From contig JABANP010000029.1 in the NCBI GenBank assembly GCA_013115135.1, positions 124,001 through 188,000 of the forward strand: DNA of 64,000 nucleotides, given 5' to 3'. The position numbers and the translations under genes are program-made. The DNA comes from Perkinsus olseni (lineage: Eukaryota; Perkinsozoa; Perkinsida; Perkinsidae). Below are positions 11,273 through 20,621 of this stretch, in pieces. The notes under the pieces are model-generated. The model saw only the letters and a list, made by a program, of their open reading frames with translations. It made no database searches and was not told the DNA's origin. Within the stretch, counting starts at the first letter, position 1; each line of letters begins with the position of its first letter.

Positions 11273-12335
11273 ATAATGACCAGCGTCGTCGTCCGCGGAC
11301 TCCACCACCGTCATCATCATAACAGCTTCTAGAGTTGCTACTACCACTTGCCACCACAGTCTTGTTGTTGTGTTGGTTAAATTGTAGAGTACTGGCAGCA
11401 GTTATTACTACCATCGCAACCTTCCGCTGTCTCGTGGTGCAGAGATCGACCGTGACGTGGCCGAAGGGGGAGCCGCTGCTGTGGGGGAGTTTGATAATCA
11501 CCATCTGCTATCATCATACGATGAGGGGGATTTACGGTATCAAACACTCCAGGACTAGCGAAGGGAGAGGGCAGGCTTGGAGGTGGGTTGTATCATCATC
11601 ATTTCGACGACGCCATAGAAACTGCTCGGCGAGATTATATACACAAAAAATATCGAAAATAGGTTTTATGGGATAAAGTATAATTTTCCCGTGTATTATC
11701 ATAACTGCATAGATTTGTTATTATCAATTCGCGTCAATCGCTGTCACGACTGTTCAGCGCCTGCTGTAGTTCACTGTTCAGTGAGCGCCTCTATGCAACA
11801 ACGATCGGATCATCATGCGTCAGCGCTATCGTCATCTAATACCGATCGTTAACCTACGCCCATATCGCTTCATTAATGCTGATTCATTGTGGTCATTATC
11901 AAGTATTGTCGGAGTACTCTTGACGGCGGTCGTGCATGACCTACCGGAAGGGTGGTCGATATCATCACCATCTTCACCTTCTTCATTTCTGCTACGGTCG
12001 TGGTGGCTCTCCTGTGACCGTCAAATTTGTGCCTACTTTGAAAGTTGCGAGGGCGACGGCGGCGAGGGCAGTAGTGGAAGTGGTTAGTACGATGATTGGT
12101 AAATGAAAATTATATTTTGTAAATCGGATTTTTTGAGTTTTCCGAGCTAGATTGAGTAATCCTGTATTGCATCATCTGGTACCATCTCGACCATCACAGT
12201 GGCCATCAGTGGTGGAGATGACCTCACTAGGCTGCCTCGGATCGTTATCATAATCCCCAGCCTGCTGTAGTCCCTCAGTCAGTTCGGGCCTCAGGGCGTG
12301 TCACCACCATCGTCTCTGTTGTTCTCTTCAGTCGA
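11273..12335. other. stretch with no assignable gene
   Basis: This is the 3' flank of eS30 and the gap to the phosphatase gene. It is rich in GAT/CAT trinucleotide runs. One weak plus-strand possibility is a C-terminal exon at about 11990-12104 (GYGRGGSPVTVKFVPTLKVA ... VVSTMIGK, stop at 12102-12104) with exon-like pieces from 11815 on, but I could not find a start or join it in frame. Confidence 0.3.
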
Positions 12336-14915
12336 ATGGAATCTGTTGATTCCTGCCATGGCGAAGTTGCGGTCGACGACACCTCTCCCAATCGAGTGGC
12401 GCAGACTGCGGATGAATACTTCGCCGGCCGAGGGAGGGGGCAAAAGGAGGAGCCGCAGTGGCAGTGGGGTCATGCTCTCCTCCTGTCCAGCAGAAGTGCT
12501 AGCTGCTGAGATAATGCCGACGCCGGGGATCGAACCTGCGACCACCTCCGTAACCACTCCCTGCCAAGGGTTGTATCTTACCATCGGAGAATGAGGTACG
12601 CCTAACCGCTCCGTTCTACTGCGACGGTCCTCTTCAGAGCATCCACAGCGAGCCTCCGGTAGCGCTGGTCTCGGGGGACTCCCCCTACCAGATGATGGTG
12701 GACGGTGAGGGTCCCTATGCCATCCGACCACCACAGAAACTCTCGTCAGGTCTGTCCTCGTCGTCGTCCATCCCACCAGCCACGGTGGCCCCCGCGGCTC
12801 CATTGGTCGCATTTAAGCCATTCATTGGCGATGCGTCAGCTGAGAGCTCCCCGACCCAGGTGAGTTGGAGGTGGTTCGCCTCGAGGGAATCTTTTGTTCT
12901 GTTTGCAGCCCGCAACCGACTTCGTTGGACTACATGGCGCCGTTAGAGGCCACTCTGATGCGTCAGCAGGCAGCAGCGGGAAGGAGGGGTAGTGCTGTGC
13001 AGGGGTTGTGTGATCGTACGGTCCATCATAGGAGCCCTCATGCGTGGCCGGTCGATACTGGAAAGGTTTAATTTGGTCGAAGAGAGTGACGAGGACGGCA
13101 GTGATGCCGAAGATGAAGGTGAGGGGATGAGGCTTCGTAAGAGGAGGAATCGTCATTCTATCAGTTAACCTTCCGCCAGACGCAGTGCAAACGGTGGTCG
13201 GAGGCGTGGCTCAGCTAGGGGCCTCACAGGTAGTATCTTGCGCTCTTGCTATTCCGTCAGGAGGTGGTGGCTAGTTGGTTGTGTTCTCAGCCGTCGGGGA
13301 TTGATGCGTTGGCGAGGCTGCAGATGAGTATGATGAATCAGCATAGGAAAAAGAAGGAAAAGGGTAGTGACTCGGGTGGTTGGGAAAAGTGCCGGGTGCC
13401 GGGATCGATCCGGGGTTCTGTTTATCAGGTCGGATATATTCCCATCGCACCATCTTGGAGCGGCTTAATTTACTCGAAGAGAGTGATGACGATGATGATG
13501 GCGGTTTGGAGTCGGCCAACATCAGCAGCAGTAGCCCCTCGCCGGACATGTCGACATCCTCGGCGGAGTCGTCCAGTGCTGAGGACCATCGCCTTCGACG
13601 CAGCAACGTAATAGGGGGCCACAGGGGGGAGGGTCGGAGGGAAGTATCTTGTGGAGAGGAGGTCGAAGGCGGTGACGTACAAGTTGCTCAGATAAACCTA
13701 CTGGTGATTATTTATCCACGTCCCGAGTGATGGGGATGATGTAAACTGTTCATTGATCAACGGCCACTGCCCTTCCATGATTCACGACTCCCGTCCCCTC
13801 AGATGATCGCCACGATGGAAGTTGCCTCATCGTCGATGGTCCACACGACCGAGTTGGACACCCCGAGAGCTGATCTGAAGGAGAGGGGCAACAGGCGGAA
13901 ACGGCGGAGGGCGGAGCGACGTAGTGATGGGCTACTTCGATATGACTCGAGTGGAAGTGGTGGATGGCAGATTCGTTGGCTCGACTGCGCATTCGGCCGC
14001 CATTGGACCCTCAAGAGACGGCTCATGAGGTGGGTGGGCAATGCTGGTGGTTGGGGTGCGTTTTGCCAGTTTTTCTATCAGATTTTCCCGCGTATCTTTC
14101 TGGGTGGTCACATTGTGGCACGTAACAGAGAGCTGCTTCGTAAGTATAATATTACCAGTGTTGTTTGTTGTTGTACAATAACCGAGTATCCTGAGGATAT
14201 CTTCTTCACAGCAGATGGGATTGATTATTACCGGTAAGTATGGCTAAGGCGAATCTATCATCGTCACGCTCGGAGTCCGTACCGCCGTCGGAAAAAAGCA
14301 GTTCGTTCTGGTGGTATTGGTTGTTGTCCTGTCAGGGTTGATGTCGAAGATATGTCCTGTGAGCCCATAGATTGGTTTTGGGACGAGGCTCATGAGCACA
14401 TTGACAAGACATTGCGGCCTTACATGGAGCAGGGTAGGAGGCCGACAAGCGGTGTTTTCTGTCCAGTGCAGGGTTCGACCTTAGATACGTCACCGTCTTC
14501 TTCCCCCTCCTCGCTTGCCTCTTCTTCGGGTTGTGTTTTGATTCATTGCCGCAGCGGAGTGTCCCGGTCGGCGTCAACGTTGCTTTCCTATCTGGTCAAG
14601 CGGAGAGGTCTGTCCTTGTACCACGCCCTCACCCATGTGAGGCACTGCCGCAACATCCGACCTAATTGTGGATTCTTCGAGAAGCTGCAGGAGTTGGAGA
14701 TCAGCTTGAGGGCGGACGGGAAGAGTACGGTGGACCGGAAAATGTACTTTTCTTGGTATAACAACTGTCGGGATGTGGCCAGGGACGAGGGGCAGCTGGA
14801 GGAGCATAGCAGCGCTGACGATGCTATTGACAACACCTACTCCAGACAGATCGATTGGAACAGCGAGCCTCCGATGGTCGATATGTACGCTCGAGAGGAA
14901 GGATGGGATTATTGA
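12336..14915 (+). CDS. dual-specificity protein phosphatase with low-complexity N-terminus
   Basis: The catalytic half is clear: IFPRIFLGGHIVARNRELLR, then NITSVVCCCTITEYPED (14080-14235), an intron, VDVEDMSCEPIDWFWDEAHE, and the active-site loop VLIHCRSGVSRSASTLLSYL, which fits the Cys-based phosphatase signature HCxxGxxRS. It hydrolyses phospho-Ser/Thr/Tyr (family knowledge). The gene ends at MYAREEGWDY, stop 14913-14915. The upstream exons (12336-13990) are Ser/Asp-rich and contain repeated modules: ILERFNLVEESDEDG and ILERLNLLEESDDDD, each preceded by a P-x-x-x-L-D-x-x-A/x-L motif (SLDYMAPLEATLM, GIDALARLQMSM, DSLARLRIRP). These modules and the shared strand suggest one gene, but linkage of the N-terminal exons to the phosphatase domain is an inference. 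Introns include a tRNA-like one (13372-13421) and one with an antisense tRNA-like segment near 12535. Confidence 0.68.
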
Positions 14916-15148
14916 GCGACCACCCGTCTGTCATCACTTAGTCGAAGTAATAATTCTGTACATTGATCCCTCCATAGTCGCGTAGAGCCGTCAGTGTGGT
15001 ACTAGTAATCATTATCATCATTAGACAAGCCCTTGTTGTGTTCATTTATGGTCACTCTGGTGCCGTGTACCCTGACAGTTGCCTCTCCATGCTCCCCGTC
15101 CGAAGCCAACTTATTATTACACGCGCCGCTGCGTCGGTCCTCGGTGGG

Positions 15149-15814
15149 ATGGGCGGAAGGATGTCATCATGGCGCCTGGGATTATCTGCGGGGCGTGCGC
15201 TATTTTCATCGGAAGGGTGAGGGGAATCTTAGGTTGAAGCGAGTGAGTTACGGAAGGCTGATGGTGAACGTTAGGCAAAATCCTGCGGAATTAGCTACGC
15301 GGACAGCAGCGGCCATCAAGGAGTATCTACAAATGAGGCGAGAGGAGGTAGTAGAGGGCATAACGCGCTCGCCCGAATGATCGATTATTGTGAAATTGAG
15401 CGCACATTCCTGGTCCGTGTAGGTTGCTGTGGAGCAGCAGGCGGAGAAAGGAGGGGAGGCGGCTAAGGGCGTTGCCGAGGAGGCCCTGAAAAAGTTGGAT
15501 GAAAATATCGCCACGTTCGGGTCGAAAACTCCGGAAGAGTTGGTAGGTTGTGGTGTTGTCCTGCGTGATGATGATGCCCTCGCTGTCAGTTGACGCTCAG
15601 TTTTGAGTCCCTCGGCTTTGATGGGTTGGAGGAGGTGGAATGCCTGCTTCAGATCGAAGAGGCTTTCGACGTTAAATTGCCCGACGAGGCGTTCAACACG
15701 CTGAAGAACGGCCAACAGGTTCGGGTGCTTCGGGGCTGCTGATGCTGATGCTGATGGGAATGTTTGTAGGCGCTGGAGGCCGTGAAGCAGCAGTTAAAGG
15801 AGAAAGGAGAATGA
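15149..15814 (+). CDS. mitochondrial acyl-carrier-protein-like protein lacking the prosthetic-group serine
   Basis: Five exons (15149-15216, 15275-15347, 15423-15542, 15590-15718, 15770-15814) total 435 nt and close in frame to 144 residues. The N-terminus MGGRMSSWRLGLSAGRALFS looks like a mitochondrial presequence (basic, Ser-rich, no acid). A charged linker (AELATRTAAAIKEYLQMRRE; LKKLDENIATFGSKTPEEL) leads to the ACP fold: SFESLGFDGLEEVECLLQIE, then EAFDVKLPDEAFNTLKNGQQ. ACPs carry 4'-phosphopantetheine on the Ser of D-S-L; here the motif reads D-G-L. If the model is right, it cannot carry an acyl chain, and a structural role (for example with LYR proteins in complex I or Fe-S assembly) is an inference. 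The first intron holds ATCTTAGGTTGA (15226-15237). Confidence 0.75.
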
Positions 15815-15949
15815 GTTGCAATACTTTTTGTTTCAGGAGACTTTAGTGGAGCAGGGTTGAGTTGGAATGGTACAACGGTTAGAGTTGTGGTCGCGCTATC
15901 TGACGACCCGGGTTCTATTCTTTCTAGTTCTTGTAAGCCTTACTGTTTC

Positions 15950-17148
15950 ATGTCAACGTATGCCGACCGGCCGAGCAGCGCCTCTCCATCCCTCCGACAG
16001 TCGGGACTCGGGCAGGTCACACAGCTGACCAGAATATCCCAGGTAGTGGCACTGGCCCGGCCCCCTCGCCCGACACCCCTCCGTAGATCCGTACCTCTCC
16101 CAAGTGGACCATCGGCGGTCGGAGAAGTGGCGAGTCGGTCTCTAGAGGGAACATGATCCCCGGCCCAGGTAGGTCGGTGAGGGCTCTTATTAATCATCTG
16201 TGCTTGCGTTGTAGGGCAGTATAGAACAACAAGGCTCAATGACCTGGGCAGAGGGGCCTCCTTCCGCTTCGGTACAGGCAGGCGAGATGGGGTAAGGGAC
16301 AGGAGGGGGGAACTTACTGTCGAATATTCCCGCTAGGATACCCGGACACGGTCTGATGATGGTCCAGGGCCGGGGTCGTACAACCCGCGGGAGGTGGGCA
16401 GTAGTGCCAAAGTCGGCTTTGGAAGTGGAAGGTGGGTGTCTAGCTGTGGCGGCTGTTTATGGCCATGGTCAGGACGAGCTGTGGCGGAGCGTCGCGGAGG
16501 TATTCCGAGCCGGGGCCGGGGCACTACAATCCACCGTCCTCCTTGGGGAAGACAGGGAAGATGTTCAGCATGAAGTCCAGGCATGGGCCTGCCGGGGAGA
16601 GTAGTATCGGGCCAGGACTATGTGCATCCACATTGTCTAGTGGTTAAGACGTCCTGTTAGTGTAGAGACGTCCCTGGTTCGAGTCTCTGTATGAAGTATT
16701 CTTTCAGCGTCCGACGCGGCGTCAATGCCTGGCCCCGGCCACTACCGATTGACCGGTTCTTCCCCTCAAGGGAGCGGCCCTCGATGGACCTTCGGAACCT
16801 CCTACCGTTCTCGCCTTCGGTGAGGCCTTTCAAAGCGGGTATACTTCGACTCTATCTCACAGGCGAGGCGACGACACTGGCCCGGGTCCTGGAGCGTATG
16901 CAGAGCACAGTCGCATCGGACAGAATGCACGGAAGTAGGTCCCGGGTTCGATCCCTGGTCGATGCAATTCTCCATTCCATTCAGATGTGGCTTCGGTCGG
17001 CCTCGGCCCAAGACAGCTTCTCTGCCAGGCCGAGGAGTTTCAGAAGGTGCGTATCATCACGTCGTCGCCACCATTCTGCGGACTGCGTGCTTCGACCTTA
17101 GATTCCATCGGCTTTGGCGGTTTTGTTTACACCACTTTCGGCTACTAA
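15950..17148 (+). CDS. sperm-tail PG-rich (STPG/SHIPPO) repeat protein
   Basis: Flagellum-associated repeat family. Exons read: MSTYADRPSSASPSLRQSGL; then KWTIGGRRSGESVSRGNMIP and PGPGQYRTTRLNDLGRGASF; DDGPGPGSYNPREVGSSAKV; EPGPGHYNPPSSLGKTGKMF; MPGPGHYRLTGSSPQGSGPR with WTFGTSYRS; TGPGPGAYAEHSRIGQNAR; FGRPRPKTASLPG; and the end GFGGFVYTTFGY, stop 17146-17148. At least five P-G-P-G-x-Y repeats alternate with F/W-x-x-G-x-R strings, the STPG hallmark. Frames close across the introns checked. Two introns (16622-16707 and 16935-16984) are tRNA-like over part or most of their length. The start ATG 15950 follows a possible 5' UTR intron that is also tRNA-like. Presence implies a flagellated stage. 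Confidence 0.8.
16622..16707 (+). repeat. intron built from tRNA-like sequence
   Basis: This 86-nt intron of the STPG gene is fixed by frame on both sides (..IGPGLS | SDAASMPGPG..). It starts GTGCATCC and ends CTTTCAG. Inside lie an A-box-like TGTCTAGTGGTTAAGAC and a T-arm-like CCTGGTTCGAGTCTC at roughly tRNA spacing, but the ends cannot pair as an acceptor stem. It is therefore a tRNA-derived intron, not a tRNA gene. Confidence 0.7.
16935..16984 (+). repeat. second intron with a tRNA T-arm
   Basis: This 50-nt intron is in the same STPG gene (..QNAR | KCGFGRP..). It begins GTAGGTCCCGGGTTCGATCC, the variable-loop and T-arm part of a tRNA, and ends CCATTCAG. It is independent of the 86-nt intron in sequence outside this core. 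Confidence 0.65.
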
Positions 17149-17302
17149 GCCCCTTATTATCCACTACCATCACGTTGGTGTAGTCATGTAGAAGATGTCC
17201 TCCAACACTCCTCCGCATGGTTGCGTTCATCGTCATCATCGCACAGTCGCCCCGCAAGTTTGTTTGGTCGTACGCTTGTTCTCGTCGGAGTAGGAGGAGG
17301 AG

Positions 17303-20300
17303 ATGGAGGAGCTCCGACTAACCTCAGATGGGGCCGTGGCTGCTCTCGATACGCTCGAGGCAGCCTGTAGGGAATCAGTGGACCACGGCGGCCATTGGGT
17401 AGGTTCACTCTGGTTAATCACGGAGAGTAAAGATACCCTTCCAGCTGTGCCGGACCCGATTTAAAGCCTCCGAGCTGACCAGCGCCTTGTCGATATTTCT
17501 GCGGCTGCTGTTGGTGGAGATGGACCCGTCCAGCCAGTTGGAGGTGATGCGCCCTCATCGAGCGACTGCGGCCCTACCGACTACCCGTAGGAGCGTCTTT
17601 GGTTGGTCAGAGGCCGTTCCGGAGAGTAACGGAGCTCATCGATCGCCATCTGAAAGTCACTCTATGTCCTGACTGTGTGGAGACCTTCGTTAAAGCATCA
17701 TGTGAGATGACTGAGTAGTAGCGTACAGGGGGGTCTGAGAAGGAGTTGGGGGAAATGTGGTATGGGATGTCAGGTTCCTCCAGGCCAACTTCGAGCAAGA
17801 TACAGTGGACGAGGCTCTGGAGTCGGTGTATTACCCCTATCACGACCAGAGGCTTCGAAGTTGCCTCGCCCCGGGCTGCCCTCCCGTCAGTCGGGCCATC
17901 GCGTTGCTGCAGTACTGGGGAGGGGTGCCGTCCAAGCTTGATGTCAAAGAAGTGGAGGCACAACAGGCGCCTAGCGAGTTCTTGGAGTCCCTGCACTTTT
18001 CCTCTCGAGCAGTCCACGCAAAACTGATGGAAAAATACGAAAATGATGACTGGGTGGTGGAAACTGTCTGTGCTTCGCTCCGTCGGATACGTGTCACCAA
18101 TCCTGACAATTGGATATCTTTCCCCGACAGCCCGTGGGTGAGGTGGGAGGAGCCTTTGCTGGCCAAGATCGAGGAGTCCTCACGGGGCCGTCAAATATCG
18201 GAGGCCCTTCTGGAGGCATCGGCAGCCGCCTGCTGCTCCTCGTCGTCCGATGGCTGGTGGTTCCCCCGCGCTCTCTGGACGGCGATGGCAGCCCGGGGAG
18301 AGCCCTGCGTCTTGGCCATCACGTCAGCGGCAGCCACGTCGGCTCACAACACCACGATTCTGGAGGAAGGGGCGAGGACGGCCGTCGAGAAGTTGAGGAA
18401 TGAGGGCTTGTCGGTTCTCAAGGACACCTGCTTCTCTCTGGCCACCATCGCTGGACTCACTGAGCTGGTCGACAGGAGGTTGAGGAGGGAGTCCAGTAGG
18501 GCGGTGGAGGAGGACACGGACAAGTTGGCTGGCCTCAGGGAGGTAGTATTGACTGGGGTTCGATAAAAGACGATGCTACGGATGGCAGGTACTGTCATCA
18601 GACCCCAGGGCTGTGGATGGCCTAGCATTGTGGTGCCAACAACAGATGCTGGCTGTGGGTGTGGAGAATGTAGGGCCCCTACACGCTGGAGTGGGTGGTG
18701 GTACGGCTCCTCCTAGGTCTCCGACTATGCCTGGGACCTCCTCTCCAGCTGTGCCCTCCCCGCCGCCCTACAGTTCATGGCCTCCATCCCTGTGCTCAAG
18801 GTGGTCATGATGAGCTCCTCGTTGCCGACCATCAACAGCATCGTCCTCAGGTCTTCCTCCGGTCCATCGGCACACTGGCCGTGGAGGTGCTAGAGCGTCG
18901 TGGCACTTCTGGCTGCCCTCGGCCTCCCTGCCCGGCCCCCTCCGCTTTGTCAAGGCCCTGGTCGATACGGTAAGGCCCCTCACTCTCTGCCAGCGACAGC
19001 CTCTTTCCTCAGTTGACTGAGTCCCCGAAGGCGTCCCTGTCGTACAACCTCTTCGATGTCGCTGCCCTCCACACCGCCCTCTCGGACTGGGTATTCGAGA
19101 ACGTCCCAGGGGACTGGTCTGCTCAGGGAACACCGGCAGCCCCAGCTACCAATGCCCAGGTAGGACTGAAGGGGAATTTCGTGGCGCGTGACGGTAATCT
19201 CTCAGACGGCTGCTGGATATACCGCGATGACTGCGGCTTTGTCCGCTCTGGAGAAGCGGATCCACGGCGACCGGCCTCCTCCGCCAGCAGCGGCACCCAA
19301 ACCGAAGAAGTCTGCGCCGCAGCCTCCCTCGTCCGTGCACCCGAGTGATGAGGACCCAACAGCCTCCTTACGTACTACAAGGGGGCCTCTTGTTAATCTC
19401 ATCCTCGGACCGGCCAGTCGGCAGGGTAGATCATAGTGTTGGTGACAGCGTTCTTTTTTTGGAAAGTGGAGTTGTTCAACTCTGCTGAGTCGTAGGGACT
19501 TCTTGTGATACGCTCGTGAATAGGCGACAGCCTCTGCGCCTCTGCCCGACTGTACATCTTCTGTTGCTGTTGGTCAGCATCCTTACCATCATCACCGGAC
19601 GACTGGGACACCTACACTCCTAGTCGGTCGGTAGGGGTACTATCAGTATCAAGCAGCAGCAGTAGCGATGAGGAGGAGGAGAAGCCTGCAGCCGAGGCAC
19701 CTCCTCCTCCCACGGCCGAGGTAGGTGGGCCGGCGCTGTGGGTGAACGATGATGGGTGTTGCTCAGGAGGCGAAGCCGGCGAGCAGGTCTAATGATAGCA
19801 GCAGCGGGGCGTTGAAGTCCATCGCCGGAGCTCTCGATCGGATGCGTGCAGCTCCGTCATACCGCTCCTTCACCAACAATCGCGGAGAAGGTAGCGGTAA
19901 ACTAGTCCAGTCCAAACTAGACGGCTTCCTGAAGCCCGCGGCGTCGGCCAAGGCTGCGGCCACTTCGTCGTCAGCATGGCATTCGACCTCTCGGAACTCC
20001 AAAGTGGAGAGAGCCTTCGCTAATGTGTGGGACCAAGTGGCGGCGAAAAAAACTGTCCCGGTCGACGGAGCGAAGCAGAAGGTCGCCGCTCCCCCGCCGC
20101 CCCCTCCACGGAAGCCTCGACCAGTAGCTAAGTTGGCCCCGAGTCCGAAGAGGGCGACCAGCGGCTTTGCGATACCGACGGGCGCGGCTGCAGTGGCCAA
20201 GGCTGAGGCTGCTGGGAAGCCACCGCCGATGTTTGAGAGTCGAAGTAAACCTCGGAGGATGAAGATGGAGAGAACTAAAGATCAAGTTGACTCGCGGCTC

Positions 20301-20345
20301 GACGGCACAGCAGCATGGAGGAAAAATGGCAACGCTATCGAGTAG
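17303..20345 (+). CDS. large helical protein with PIP-box-like C-terminal tail
   Basis: ATG 17303 has an in-frame TAG just upstream. Exons: MEELRLTSDGAVAALDTLEA..., RPFRRVTELIDRHLKVTLCP with DCVETFVKASCE, a long helical exon (17770-18560: FLQANFEQDTVDEALESVYY ... GLTELVDRRLRRESSRA), VSDYAWDLLSSCALPAALQF, ASWHFWLPSASLPGPLRFVK, LTESPKASLSYNLFDVAALH, and then a low-complexity basic/Pro-rich tail to AAWRKNGNAIE. The tail contains KLVQSKLDGFLKP, close to the PCNA-binding PIP box (Q-x-x-hydrophobic-x-x-aromatic-aromatic) but with Leu at the last position, often followed by Lys as here. A replication or repair role is only an inference. The intron at 17720-17767 carries the TTGGGGGAAATGTGGTAT element, and the one at 19159-19204 carries the 19-mer AATTTCGTGGCGCGTGACG. 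Confidence 0.55.
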
Positions 20346-20621
20346 GGGGCGGGCGTATGGGCCTGGATCATGACATATCTTTAGGGTCGAGAGGGAGCAC
20401 GCGGTCGACGACTTGCATAAGATACTCCTGTGTCGAGATCCATTCTCGACCCGACAGGATACGTCCGCTATGCTGGGTCGAATGGGGATGCAGAGGGGCG
20501 ATCGGGGAAACGAAAGCTTCACATCCGCTGACGAGTAGGAGGGATCGAACCGGGGACCTTTTGGGATGGAAGGCTGTTATATTGTCCAGTTACGTTAAGT
20601 GGTTCCGTCCAGCGTTGTTGT
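20346..20621 (-). other. intergenic region with tRNA-like segment (minus sense)
   Basis: Between the PIP-tailed gene and the helicase. On the minus strand, around 20535-20605, it reads GGTCCCCGGTTCGATCCCTC, a T-arm-like sequence, preceded by AACGTAACTGGAC. No acceptor stem can be formed, so I do not call a tRNA gene. It is in the same class as the intronic tRNA-like segments. Confidence 0.4.

Noticed and set aside
12531..12600. tRNA gene on the minus strand (GGTCGCAGGTTCGATCCCCG)
   Set aside because: No 5' partner for the 3' acceptor sequence GCGTCGGCA and mismatched T stem. The same holds for the other T-arm-like segments, so all are treated as tRNA-derived, not tRNA genes.
12291..12812. 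173-codon minus-strand ORF
   Set aside because: Antisense to the phosphatase exons; Arg/Pro-rich shadow composition and no domain.
15248..15715. 155-codon minus-strand ORF
   Set aside because: Exactly antisense to the ACP-like gene, whose five exons close in frame with a recognisable fold.
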